Source of the DNA: Perognathus longimembris pacificus
Taxonomy: Eukaryota; Chordata; Mammalia; Rodentia; Heteromyidae
Assembly: GCF_023159225.1 (NCBI RefSeq)
Contig: NC_063171.1
Span: 1,240,001 to 1,304,000, forward strand
Direction of reading: 5' to 3'
Length of the DNA: 64,000 bases
Below are positions 25,207-35,588 of the stretch, piece after piece; position 1 is the stretch's first letter; each line of letters starts with the position of its first letter. Position numbers and translations under genes: made by a program. Under the pieces are notes generated by a model, which was not told where the DNA came from, ran no database searches, and saw nothing but the letters and a program-made list of their open reading frames with translations.

Positions 25207-25350
25207 GCCACAGTCCATACAGGACGCAATACCCCTTGATTTTTCAGACATCCTCAGAGTTCTTGGGAAGCATCTCCCATGGGAAATGGACACCACCATG
25301 TTTTTTTCAGAGACTTTTCAGTGTGCAGAGTAATGCCTAGAGGCATCCAC

Positions 25351-25449
25351 CATGTCTCTCTGACTACTTTCCCTATGGCACCCTCCATGTCTCTCTGGGT
25401 ACCTTTCCTATGGAACCTTCCGTGTCTCTCTGGCTACTTGTCCTATTGC
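25351..25449. repeat. Three-copy 35-bp tandem repeat
   Basis: Units starting at 25351, 25386 and 25421 share (C/T)RTGTCTCTCTG followed by a TACTTTCCTATGG-like end. They are about 80-90% alike by eye; the last is slightly short. Confidence 0.8.
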
Positions 25450-25455
25450 AGTTGA

Positions 25456-26505
25456 CTCCAACTGTATCATTTATGTAGAAGCTGAGTCTTCTGGCTGTTT
25501 ACACCATCCCTCTGACATCTTCCCTCCTTCTTTCTCCCTGATTTTACTCTTGAATTTTTTTTCTGGAAAATTTTTCACCCAGAAATAAAGAAAGCTATGA
25601 AAATGACTAGATTCTCATCGAGAAGGGAGAAAAAAGGAAAGTGAACATGACCAAAGCTAAATAAAATGGATGAGATTGTAGTATGTACTTTGATATGAAC
25701 CTGAGTGCCAGAGGACTTAATTGATTGATGATATGCCAAATATCCATTTCAATTGGACTAAGCTCATTTATTTTAGTTTTGCTGACACTACAAAGTGTAT
25801 TTGTTAGCAAAATATTAGTCTCTGGGTAAATGGACTGTCAGCAGAGATACTGTATAGTTGTTTGAGGTGATACATGGAAACTTTCATCAACTATTTTCAG
25901 AGTAAACTAAACTACATTTAATATTTTAAGCCTGTCTATTAATATCTGTAAGTAATTGATCTAGAAGTCTCTTTTAGTCATTCTGGGGTCACTGTTATCA
26001 TAGTCTGTAGGAAAACTGTCCTTATGTCCTTATATATAAAGTCTAGTGAAAATAAAAAGAGAGCTCTTATCAGGAAAAAGGTTCTCGCTTATAATAAAAT
26101 AGAGATAATGACCTCACTGTGATGCTTTCGTATACCAGTCACAAAGTATGATTTATCCTTGGCATAATTCACCAAAATACAAGCGTTATAAAATTGGAAC
26201 TTGTGCAAAGATATCATTAACCTTCATTTACAAACAATGACTGTGTTTCTTTGCCCTGAATCACCTCAACATTGTTATTTTCATAACTTGGCCTTTAATC
26301 TTCCACTGATATGTTTGGGTTATGCAAAGTCTGAGAACAGATGACTGCAATCTCCCATTTTTCTCAAAAAAAAAAAAGCCTTCTGCAAGCTCACTGCATT
26401 TACTCATCAAAAAAATAAAGTATGGAACATTCTAATATTTACCACTACAAGGGACTCATATAAAGAGATTGAGCTGTTTCCACGTTGCCCTGCCCAATGT
26501 CAACA
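25456..26505. other. Unique intergenic sequence
   Basis: No gene or clear repeat recognised. Confidence 0.5.
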
Positions 26506-26510
26506 CATAC

Positions 26511-26554
26511 ATGTACACACACGCACGCACACACACGCACACGTACACACACAC
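26511..26554. repeat. CA-rich imperfect microsatellite
   Basis: Alternating CA with CG and GTA interruptions. Confidence 0.85.
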
Positions 26555-27375
26555 TACTCAGTCTCACCAGAGCCTTCTATTGTAATTTAGAAGTAGTATT
26601 TCTGGAAGGAAGATGTTTAAGCTTAGTGATATTAATCATATGGTTCTTTGCCCAGGAAGAGCCTGTTAGCTGTGTTTCCTGACATAACACAGATTCCTCC
26701 TTTTTTTTCTGTGGTGAAGCAAAGCCTAGATCATCTCCCATACTGAGCAGAATATGATTTGATACTCCTAAATATCAGCTAGCTGCTCTGGGCATAACTG
26801 CTGCTGCTTTGATGCTGGTACTGAATACATAGTTATGCTGATTTTGAAGTGTTTTCAAGATCCCCACCAACTGCACAAAGATACTTGAATATAAAAATCA
26901 AAGAAGCCATTCTAAAACTATAAATAATAATAATAAGTAGCATTCTTGTCTTGTGCCAACAGGTAGAGAGGATCTGAGGTTTGTTTCCACCTTTCAAAGA
27001 AAGTGTATATATGTTGATGCTTCAAAGCTTTGTTCTTTCAGTAAAGCATTTAAAATAATGTACTACAACTTGACAAGGTTTTGAGAGGGACTATATGTAA
27101 CATATCAAACAAAAAATAGAAACACCTCTCCCTTTTTCTATGCATTAGTTTTATTGTTAACTCGAGAACACCTTGGTGTCTTTTCATTTGAATCTTAATA
27201 TATATTTATTCCACACTATTTATTATCCTGATGTTATTTCAAAATAGGTCCTGTGAAAGTTCTCAGATGATTGGTCATTGATTCTGACAATTTGTAAAGC
27301 TGGATTACATTTAATTTTTTTCAGCTTCATTTTGTTTTCCTTCCTTCTGTGTATATATGCATTCATGTGTGTATG

Positions 27376-27417
<42 letters not shown>
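27376..27417. repeat. (TG)n microsatellite
   Basis: About 19 TG units after ATGTGTGTATGCA, at the tail side of the minus-strand SINE that follows. Confidence 0.93.
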
Positions 27418-27418
<1 letters not shown>

Positions 27419-27424
27419 CTGTCT

Positions 27425-27650
27425 TTCTGCATGAGGGCTTGAACTCAGGACTTCACAATCTCTCTTAGTTTTCCCAATAACAGTTGTTGCTCTACTACTT
27501 GGGCTATGTATCCACTTCCAGTTTTTTGGTGCCTAATTAGATATAAAAGACTCATGAAGTTTTCTGTATTAGCTGGCTTCAAACCACTATCCTCAGATCT
27601 CAATCTTCCAAGTAGCTAGGATTACAGCTGTAAACAACCAGCACCTGTCT
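27425..27650 (-). mobile_element. B1-dID-like SINE, minus strand
   Basis: Order is GGGCTTGAACTCAGGACTTC (27434), TACTTGGGCTATGTATCCAC, the TTAGATATAAAAGACTCATG stretch, then B1 head complement with GTAGCTAGGATTACAGCTGT near 27611. The TG repeat sits where the tail would be. Confidence 0.78.
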
Positions 27651-27732
27651 TCCTTTCTTATCTTCTTTACTAGCTATTTGCAAAATTCTTAGAAATTTGG
27701 CAGATACATCTATAGGTAGGATGGGTTGCTCG

Positions 27733-27736
<4 letters not shown>

Positions 27737-27776
<40 letters not shown>
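27737..27776. repeat. (TA)n microsatellite
   Basis: About 20 TA units abutting the T tract of the next SINE. Confidence 0.92.
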
Positions 27777-27790
<14 letters not shown>

Positions 27791-27975
27791 GCCAGTCTTG
27801 AGCCTTGAAATCAGGGCCTGAGCACTGGCTTCTTTTTGCTCAAGGCTAGCACTCTACCACCTGAGCCATAGCACCACTTCTGGCTTTTCTATATATGTGG
27901 TGCTGAGAAATTTAACCCAGGACTTCATGTATACAAGGCAAGCACTCTTCCACTAGGTCATATTCCCAGCCGAGA
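27776..27975 (-). mobile_element. ID-like tailed SINE, minus strand
   Basis: T tract at 27776-27791, GCCAGTCTTGAGCCTTGAAA, GCACTGGCTTCTTTTTGCTC and the 5' end CATATTCCCAGCC near 27972. It is more diverged than the young copies, and the TA repeat masks the TSD. Confidence 0.88.
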
Positions 27976-28541
27976 AAGATTTTTAATAGGCATAGAAAAA
28001 CTAATTTTATGAGTTGGGAAGATAATCATTAAGTGATCTTCATTTGTAATATCAAATACCTATGCCCCATTCTATCCAATTCTACATGCGCCACCTAAAC
28101 CCACACGGCCAACTCAGGGCTCTACTCCTAGGCATCGTCAATGATGGGAGAGTTTTTAATCCTTTCATTTGGTTAAATAGGTAGTGGTAAAATCTGAGCA
28201 TCATATGGGAGGAGCATTTTTAACCTTACTACACACCAACAAGCTGTTTTCTAAGGCAGTTTTGCTGTTTTGCTTCTCTCAAGTTATGCATGAAAGTTCT
28301 GGTTATTCTGCATCTCCACCAGTTGTTTTAAAATTTTTCAGTAGTGTATATAATTATATGCTGGTTGTGGTTTTTATTTATATATGAATTTTTCATCATG
28401 TATTCATTTACCACCTAAATATATTGTTTGGTAAAGTGTCTCTGTATTTTGCCTGCATTTTAATTTGAGTTTTATTATTATCCTTAAGAATTCTGAATAC
28501 AAGTCTATAGGTAACATTTTGCAGATATATTCCCCAGTGTG

Positions 28542-28753
28542 TAGCAACCCTATGCTATTCCCTGGTTCCAAAACTGCATATAAGCTGGAAGTTAAGAATA
28601 AACTGGGCTGCAGTCTTGAGTTACAATCTTAATTTGCAGACCTCCCAACCCCATCTTTGCCTCTTGTCTTTTTTCTCTTGTCTTATTTTTCCTTTTCTTT
28701 AATCCTCTCCCCCCTCATTCAGGATTCCCTTTTCACTGCCGGCTGGCTCGGCA
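28542..28753 (+). repeat. 5' LTR of class II provirus, U3 missing
   Basis: Matches the 3' LTR from AGCAACCCTATGCTATTCCC onward. It retains the TATA-like CATATAAG near 28578, an AATAAA near 28599 and the terminal CA at 28752-28753. The left break is upstream of the TATA box, not at the start of R, so it reflects DNA loss or rearrangement and not retrocopying of the RNA. Confidence 0.88.
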
Positions 28754-28757
28754 GAAG

Positions 28758-28775
28758 TGGCACCCGAACAGGGAC
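28758..28775 (+). other. Primer-binding site, tRNA-Lys(3) type
   Basis: TGGCACCCGAACAGGGAC lies four bases after the LTR end. It matches the 18-base complement of tRNA-Lys3 except for one A in place of G. Lys priming is typical of betaretroviruses. Confidence 0.88.
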
Positions 28776-28809
28776 CTGAAAACCTGGAATGAGGGCAGAG
28801 GACCCCGCT

Positions 28810-28818
28810 CAGGTAAAG
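28810..28818 (+). promoter_or_regulatory. Probable major splice donor of class II provirus
   Basis: CAG|GTAAAG in the leader between primer site and gag start. The position fits the retroviral donor used to make env mRNA. Inference from motif and place. Confidence 0.5.
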
Positions 28819-28875
28819 ACGTCCGATCACTTGGGAAGGAAAGCGGGAGAGAGAGATAATCAGGAGTAAGAAATT

Positions 28876-29467
28876 ATGGGACTAAGTATAGGCTGCATGC
28901 TATACATGCAGGCCCCCAAAGCCATGCTTCATGCCCGGGCAGTGAAAGTTGGCCAAAGTCACTTAGAAGGTTTCTTTCACTTTATTGAAGAAGCATGCCC
29001 CCAGTTCCCGGAGGATGGAACCAATAACTTAGAAACTTGACAGAAAATTGGAAAAAACATATGCAAATGACCCTGAGAAAACCCCAGTGGATGCTATTAT
29101 TCTTTGGTATCTGGTCCGAGATTGCTGAGATCCTAGACATGAACAGATTAAATTCAATCAGTTGATTGGAGAAACTGAACAGGGACCTGATAAGAGTTGC
29201 CCAGCCCCAGGAGCATATGCAGCTTCCCTGGAAAAGCTGAGGAAATTAATAAAATCTGAACCCGATGGGCTAGATATTAAGGAAGACTCAGACACCAAGG
29301 AGAAATTATGCAATGATCCTAGTAAAGATAGATTGACCCATGTTGAGAATATGTTTAAATCAGTCATAGCCCTATTGTCACAGCTTTATCCAGAACAACA
29401 AACTCCTTTAAAGGTAGATACTGGTGATCCCCCACCGACAGTCCTGGCAGACTTACAGCTCTCCTAG
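28876..29467 (+). pseudogene. gag N-terminal remnant of class II provirus
   Basis: ATG at 28876 is followed by Gly (MGLSIG), the arrangement needed for N-myristoylation of a matrix protein. The frame is open for about 54 codons and ends at TGA near 29039. A further open stretch, 29162-29467, encodes about 100 acidic/polar residues that could be downstream gag (Pro-rich linker-like) but has no motif I recognise. No capsid major-homology region or nucleocapsid zinc knuckle was seen. Confidence 0.7.
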
Positions 29468-29469
29468 AT

Positions 29470-31600
29470 GCAGACTGCTCGCAGAGGGGAGGGACCTGAG
29501 GCTAGGGAAATGCTAACCCCACCAAAGTAACTTCTCCTGACCGAATGCTTTACTTCCATCCACCACAACAATGACAGATTCGAAACCCCAACCAGGGTAA
29601 GTGACCATTAGCCTGGAGCTTGGATTTTCCATAAAGCCACTGGGCTAGGTCAAGGGGATCAGCAATTGTGGGTGTTTGGAGTCAACTGATCTCTAGTTCA
29701 GCTCCGCTGGTAGCTCATCAAGTAGGGGACAGTCTAAAATGCTTCAGGAAAGCTGCTCAAGTTTGAGCCCTATCTTACATATTTGGAATATTTTGCAGGA
29801 CTTACCTAACTTCTATGAGCACTCAGGCAGATGAAATTCTCTCTGTCTCTTTTTCTGCCTCTCTCTAAACTCTTCCTGCCTGCCTGTGACATAGGATGGG
29901 CTGGTGCTAGCTTCCAAAGGTACCAATATTTGTTTAACATCTGCTTTGAAAGACTCAAAAAAAAAGGTTTTCTATTCTTGTTGTTGATGTTAAGTTTGGA
30001 GACCCAGTTAAATCCTGCTTGTTTGGCTAAATGGTAAGCTTTCTCTAGCATTGAGCACATGGTCGACAATAGGATTGGTTGGAGTGGAAGCCTGTCCATC
30101 CCCCGGGTGACAGGCATGCCAAATTCCTAGAAGCTGGGCAGGGACTTGGGGTCTCCAGCTCCCAGTAAACCTGCCCCCACTCTGAACTCTGTAACTATGG
30201 CCTTGGATTTCAAAGGTGCCTTGCAATTCAAATGCTGGAAGATGAAAGCGTTTTTCTGTGAGATTGCTGTCTGTGTTCATGTCCTGTCTCCCGTAAGCTC
30301 CCCATGGGAGCTAAACTGGTTTCTCAAAATGTAGCTTCTCGGATGATCTGAAAATTTTGGTTTGCTGAAAAGGTGTTTTTTTTTTTTTGTTTACTGTCTA
30401 ACCACCTGGTTCTAGAATATAGGCAAAATAATATCATTTGCCACTGGAATTCCAGAAAACTTACATGGCCAATTAAAGAACAATTCTAAGTGCACCACAA
30501 AGCTTGTGCAAATTGTCTGTATGTCTGTATGTATGTCTGTCTATGTCTATCTGGTGGTAAAACTTAAAAACAAAACAAAAAACAGGTTTTAAACTCAAAC
30601 TGATCATGTTTGGGTGCAAGCAAATGTGTCTAAGAAAAACTCCAAAAAGGTTCTAGTCAAGTGTACATCTAATCATGACAATTCTTTGATATAGACTAAG
30701 ATTTTGCTTCTCCATTTTTTTTCTTATTTTTTTTCCCTATGCTCTCATAAACTCTTTAAGATCAAGGGACCAGAGTCATTTTGGAACAACTGCAAAAATG
30801 TGACTATTAACCTAAATTTTCCTGACCCAAAATTAACATTTTGCTTTATAGGATGCAGGTTGACATGTGTGCTAGCTGAGTGGACCATGGCAGTCTGCCA
30901 TGCACAGGAAGCTGCCTCCACAGTCGGCTCCCAAACTGCCTGGTTTGCTCAGGCAATCTAGGAGTCCTGTGAGGATTTTGACAGGACCAGGCTGTCAAAG
31001 GCTACTACCCTGGCTCTGCCTGCCCCAAGATTATAATTGGGTTTATAGCAGGCCTATCATGACAGAGTTGCAACCGAGACTTATTCCAAGGTTAAAAGCA
31101 TCAGAGTTGTGTTTGGTGACCACAGGGTTGCATTGGGGTAGCATTGGTGTCTTCTCTCTCCATGACTCAGAAACTGTCCTGGCTGCTACTGAGAGCAGAC
31201 TTGGTTGGCCTTCAATCTGTGTGGATTTTGTGACTAGGAAGATGGTTAAAGGCCCAAGCCTTCAAAAATCTGTTTAAAAATGCCTTTAACCAGTCTGTGT
31301 AGAAATTTACAGGCAACAAGCAGGAGGTGTGACAGCCTATCCAGGGAACACTGAGATGCTACTACAGCATTATCCAGATGCAAGCCATCTCTCCTGCTGG
31401 TCTGCTAATTTGGGATGGAAGACACAGCCACTTCAGATCCACTGAAGCTGAGACTTTTATTGTTATTCATTTGTTTTCTCTTTCATGTGCCAGTAAGGTA
31501 AGGTTAAATAATATGATTTGATTTAATGGCACATGGATCTCATTCAGTCTGCTGTTCTCTAAGTGTTACAGCAGAACACCGGCAAGTATTTGTTTGTCAT
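29470..31600 (+). other. Non-coding centre of class II provirus, similar to class I provirus body
   Basis: No gag-pro-pol text. Several short stretches match, in the same order, the non-coding body of the class I provirus downstream: 30410-30475 with about 44600-44650, 30565-30615 with about 44745-44795, 30755-30785 with about 47160-47190, and 31285-31330 with about 47475-47515. The pairing was made by eye and is imperfect. The region replaces protease and most of RT. Confidence 0.55.
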
Positions 31601-32430
31601 ATTTTAGGTCCTTATTAATTTACTAGTCAGAAATTGCAGATTAAGACTTGTCATTTGCATACTTTGCATGATTTTCAAAAAATTTCTGGGAGATATTAAT
31701 TGGCTTCACCCTTATCTTAAATTATCCACAGCTGAATTAAAACCCTTATTTGAACTATTAAAGGGGGACCCTAACCCTACATCTCCCAGACAAATGACAA
31801 CTGAAGCAGATAAAGCCTTAAGCATAGTAAATTTTGCCATTTCTTCCCTACATGTAAATTATATTGATTATTCAGCCCCTTGGGAAGCATATATTTTAAC
31901 TACACCTCATTCTCCAACAGTGGTCCTCTGGCAGAAGGGACCTCTTTTATGGCTTTCCTTGCCTGCTACTCCTTCAAAAGTTTTAACTCCATATTATAAA
32001 TTGGTAGCCACCTTAGTTCCATATGTGCCGTGTGGAATCTTGTAAGTATCTTGGATGAGATCCACAGGTTATTTATATACCCTATACTTTACAACAGCAA
32101 GAATGGCTTTATATTCATTGTGATTCCTGGGCCATTGCTTGGGACAATTTTATGGGCATAATTTCACATCATTGTCCCTCCAACAAATTACTTCACTTTG
32201 GCTCTTCCTGCCATTAAGTGAGGGCAATGCTGTTACGGATGAAGCTACTCAAATTTTTCTCACCCAAATTGACTTAGCAAAGCAATCACATGCTGCCCAC
32301 CAACAAAACAGTCGTGCCTTACGTCAGCATTTTCATATCACACGTGAGGCGGCTCATCAAATTGTAAAAACTTGTCCCAACTGTACTACCTTCCTACCTG
32401 TGCCCTCCAATGGCATTAACCCATTGGCTT
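31600..32430 (+). pseudogene. pol remnant: RT connection, RNase H end, integrase zinc domain
   Basis: 31668-32045 reads as the RT thumb/connection (LGDINWLHPYLKLSTAELKP near its start); the YxDD core is missing. Most of RNase H is lost or frameshifted between 32045 and 32190. SEGNAVTDEAT near 32217 is the RNase H end. It runs into an integrase N-terminal HHCC zinc domain (His ... His-Ile-Thr-Arg-Glu ... CPNC) at about 32287-32385. The frame stops at 32430-32432 at a shift into the integrase core frame. Confidence 0.85.
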
Positions 32431-32431
32431 A

Positions 32432-33147
32432 GTGGCCAACCATGTTTGGCAAATGGATGTTACCCACATTCCCTCTTTTGGATGGCTCTCCTTTGTCCAT
32501 GTTACCATAGACACCTCCTCTAATTTTATTATGGCTACTCCTCTTACTGGGGAAGCTAGCAAACATTGTATTTCCCATGCCTTATGCTGCTTTGCTACTA
32601 TGGGACTTCCTAAACATATTAAAACTGATAATGGTCCAGGATATGTTGGACGAGCTTTTCAAACATTTTGCAAATCTTACCAAATTGTTCACTCTACAGG
32701 AATTCCCTATAATCCTCAAGGTCAAGGAATTGTTGAATGGGCCAACGGTTTGTTAAAACACCAAATTTCTAAATTAGAAGGGGGGAATTATACCCCTTCT
32801 CTCCTGTTAATATTCTTTCTCATGCTTTATTCATACAAAATTTTTTGAAGTTGGACTGTAATGGCCTTTCTGCAGCACAGCGGTTCTGGGAAAAGAGAGA
32901 GCAAAGAGCTTTTGCCCAAGTTAAGTGGAAATATCCTTTAACAGGTGCTTGGCACTGGCCCGATCCAATATTGACATGGGGTCGAGGACATGTCTGTGTT
33001 TTTTCACAGGATGAAAATGATGCCCACTGGCTACCTGAGCATTGTGTTTGGATTGTGGAAACTCATCAGAATGGTACAAGTGCTGACCCACTGGGCTTAC
33101 ATGCCAGATCCACCAATTGTGCACCCTGCGACTTGGGAAGGAGCTGA
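32432..33147 (+). pseudogene. Integrase core and C-terminal domain, frameshifted
   Basis: The first frame (32432-32848) keeps all three catalytic acidic residues: Asp in QMDVTH, Asp in KTDNGPGY and Glu in GIVEWANG. The last two are separated by exactly 35 residues, the retroviral D,D(35)E spacing. A frameshift near 32800-32845 moves reading to 32845-33147, which carries the C-terminal DNA-binding domain (VKWKYPLTGAWHWPDP near 32923). Integrases insert proviral DNA into the host genome. The break makes it non-functional as it stands. Confidence 0.88.
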
Positions 33148-33586
33148 GGTATTCATCCATGTCAACAGATCAGCATATGGTACAGCTCCAGATCCTTTTG
33201 TTCAACACGTTAAAATGGGAGACTTTGCAGCTTCTGGCATTGGAACCCCTTTATGTTTTACAACTGACTCCAACAGTTATGTTCCAGGCTGTACTGTAAT
33301 GCAATCCATAAATCGTAGAATTTGGATTCCTGATAATAGTCAAGTATATAATATACGAATGACTTCATTGCCTACTCGGTTCCCTGTACCTGCTAATTCT
33401 ACATCGTCCTTCATGATACCTCGCTGCATCAACTCTTCTCAAATTGTAGATTCCACAGGAGAACTGCACCCCATAAAGTGTAGACATGAACATCCTTTTA
33501 TAACCAATATTTCAGGAACTAATTCTCAATTGATGGACTGGTCCGGAGCCAATCTCACCAACAAGTACGACCCAGGTCTGTGGTGA
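32990..33586 (+). pseudogene. env surface-subunit part, first frame
   Basis: Overlaps the integrase end in another frame, as in betaretroviruses. About 198 codons with a hydrophobic stretch near the start (residues about 12-32), several Cys and Asn-X-Ser/Thr sites. It ends at TGA 33584-33586, next to a frame change into the following ORF. Retroviral envelope surface subunit by position and continuity with the transmembrane subunit. No receptor-binding function can be inferred. Confidence 0.75.
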
Positions 33587-34614
33587 TGAATGGACACCCT
33601 CAACGTCATGTCTGGATGTTAGTGGCTTCCCTAAATAATATCTCCTGGCCCACTTCTTCTTCTTTAAAAAATATTATGAGTTGTGTAACACCTCCTTATG
33701 CCATTATGTATGGACCTTTTAATATTTCTATAGAAGCCATGTATTTCAATGTTACTTGTACTAACTGTTCTTTTACAAATTGCTTGTATAGTGGTCTTAC
33801 TGATTCTGTAATTGTTATTAAGCAGCCTCCATTTGTCATGCTTTCTGTGAACATATCTGAAGCTTGGTATGAAGAAACAGGTATTCAAGTGCTAAAACAT
33901 TTTAAAGAGCTCATGAGCCCTAGACGATTTGTAGGGCTATTGATAGCAGGCATTGTAGCCTTTATTTACTTAGCTGCCTCTGCTACAGCAGCTACTGTGG
34001 CTTTAACACAAAGTGTGCAGACAGCTCACTATGTTAATCAGCTTGCTCATAATACTACCCAAGCCCTGCACTTTCAAGGAAGGATTGATGATAAGGTAGA
34101 ACAAAAATTAGAAGCATTGTATGAATCTGTGTTGTCTCTGGGAGAACAAATCCGTGCTTTACAAACTTTGCAACGGGTGTGCTGTCATGCTGGGTTTGAC
34201 TTTATTTGTGTGACCCTCCATAAATATAATGAGTCAAGCTATCCTTGGGAACAGGTTGTAGCACACCTAAATGGTATTTGGCACCATAATAATTTGTCCT
34301 TAGATCTCTTTCAACTCCATAGGCAAATAGCTGGACTAGAGCAAGCTCTGGCTCTGGACTCTAAAGTGGCAGAATCAGCAAAAGAACTGTTTGAACAACT
34401 TCAACAGTATATCCCTTCCTTGGCTAATGTTAAGGGGCTGCTAATGACATTACTTAGCCCAGGGATACTTTTGCTGATGGCTTTCCTATGCCTTCCTTGC
34501 ATTGTACGCATATTGCAAAACTCTTTCATGAGTTTAGCCAGTCAGCTGCATAAGGTCAAGCTCCAAGTGAATGAATTTTCCCCCGAGAGGAACCACAGCC
34601 AGACACGGGTTTGA
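33580..34614 (+). pseudogene. env: end of surface subunit and whole transmembrane subunit, 344 codons open
   Basis: Uninterrupted frame. Residues 1-110 finish the surface subunit, with Cys-rich CTNCSFTNC at 60-68. A short basic stretch (PRR, 114-116) precedes a hydrophobic fusion-peptide-like segment (117-140). A helical region with heptad-like spacing (about 145-195) follows, then a CC...C motif (201-210), a second helix and a membrane span at about 287-312 with a short tail. Putative N-glycosylation sites lie near 48, 57, 62, 91, 158, 217 and 238. The SU/TM junction has only PRR, weaker than a full furin site. It is separated from the upstream env frame by a frameshift. Confidence 0.82.
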
Positions 34615-34740
34615 GGGCGGGGCCAGTTTGACCAACCTAAGACAGGGCCTTCAGCTTTGCTCTGAAGAAGCTACCCAGGACGGGTAAGGCAGGCTAGGTG
34701 ACCCACCCCACTTGAGACAGGCGCGTTCGCTTCTTTAAAC

Positions 34741-34754
34741 AAAGACGGGGGAAA
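34741..34754 (+). other. Polypurine tract of class II provirus
   Basis: AAAGACGGGGGAAA directly before TGTCGGG, the first bases of the 3' LTR. It is the plus-strand priming site, with one C interruption. Confidence 0.8.
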
Positions 34755-35369
34755 TGTCGGGAGCCAAACTTGCAGCTAAATTCATTCTGACCTCTGGCTG
34801 TGTTGTTATCACCAGGATATGCTATGTGCAAGGACATTTGTTCGCTAGCATTTGTTCACAGCCACTATCCGGAATTGCTTTGCTATGTCCACCTTGCTAT
34901 GTCCGCTGGAGTACATTCCTATGTTAATAAACCTCATCCTGTATTTACTGTAATCAGATGTTGCGAACTTCAAAGCCTCTTTGTGTTCTTGAATTTTAGC
35001 AACCCTATGCTATTCCCTGGTTCCAAAACTGCATATAAGCTGGAAGTTAAGAATAAACTGGTGACCTAGACAAGGGATAGAAAAACAGGTCGTAAGATAT
35101 CATAAGAAATGTACACACTGCCCTACTATGTAACTGCACCCTCTTTGCACAACACCTTGTAAAAAAAATTTATGTCCAATTAATAAAAAATAATAATAAT
35201 AATAAAAAAAAGAATAAACTGGGCTGCAGTCTTGAGTTACAATCTTAAGTTGCAGACCTCCAGACCCCATCTTTGCCTCTTGTCTTTTTTCTCTTGTCTT
35301 ATTTTTCCTTTTCTTTAATCCTTGCCCCCCTCATTCAGGATTCCCTTTTCACTACTGGCTGGCTCGGCA
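34755..35369 (+). repeat. 3' LTR of class II provirus with L1-tail insertion
   Basis: Starts TGTC and ends GGCA. U3 runs to about 35020, TATA-like CATATAAG lies near 35033 and AATAAA near 35053 (repeated near 35214 by the TSD). It contains a 148-bp insertion (35062-35209) absent from the 5' LTR. Without it the LTR is about 455 bp. Confidence 0.88.
35062..35209 (+). mobile_element. 148-bp 5'-truncated L1 3' end inside the 3' LTR
   Basis: Contains CCCTACTATGTAACTGCACC, resembling the 3' ends of the two long L1s (ATGAAACTGTAACCTCTCTG), and an A/T-rich AATAAT tail. Flanked by the 13-bp TSD AAGAATAAACTGG (35049-35061 and 35210-35222). The 5' LTR at 28594-28606 shows the empty site. Confidence 0.85.
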
Positions 35370-35568
35370 GAGGGCCTGAGCACTTTTCCCGAGCTTCCTT
35401 TGCTTACTTGAACCACAGTACCAACTCAGGCTTTTTCTGAGTGATTTATTAGAGATGAGACTCTCATGGACTTTCCTACCTGGGCTGGCTTTGAACTACA
35501 ATCTGCAGAGCTCAACTTCCTGAGTAGGATTACAGGCTTGATCCACCAATGCCCCTATTAATAGAGAC
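35370..35568 (-). mobile_element. B1-dID-like SINE, minus strand
   Basis: AGGGCCTGAGCACTTTTCCC at 35371, GAACCACAGTACCAACTCAG, GAGATGAGACTCTCATGGAC and the B1 head complement GAGTAGGATTACAGGCTTGA near 35522. The left end is replaced by the provirus edge. Confidence 0.8.
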
Positions 35569-35588
35569 TTCTAAATGAATAGCCCTGA

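Larger units (their letters stand above)
28542..35369 (+). mobile_element. Class II (betaretrovirus-like) endogenous provirus, defective
   Basis: Layout: truncated 5' LTR (28542-28753), tRNA-Lys-type primer site, gag remnant, long non-coding centre (about 29470-31600), pol 3' remnants, env in two frames, polypurine tract and complete 3' LTR. Class II is assigned from the primer site, the thumb/connection and integrase text, and the fused integrase-end/env-start arrangement. The 5' LTR has lost its U3. Over about 213 shared R-U5 bases the two LTRs differ at about 7 positions by eye, which indicates substantial age. Protease and the RT catalytic core are absent, so it cannot replicate. Confidence 0.9.

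Noticed and set aside
24936..25340. Long ORFs on both strands encoding Lys/Glu/Arg or Phe/Leu/Pro/Ser repeats
   Set aside because: Pure translation of a tetranucleotide array; four-base units keep several frames open by chance.
29806..30346. Overlapping ORFs on both strands in the provirus centre
   Set aside because: No retroviral or host motif; frames conflict and the region is better explained as non-coding.
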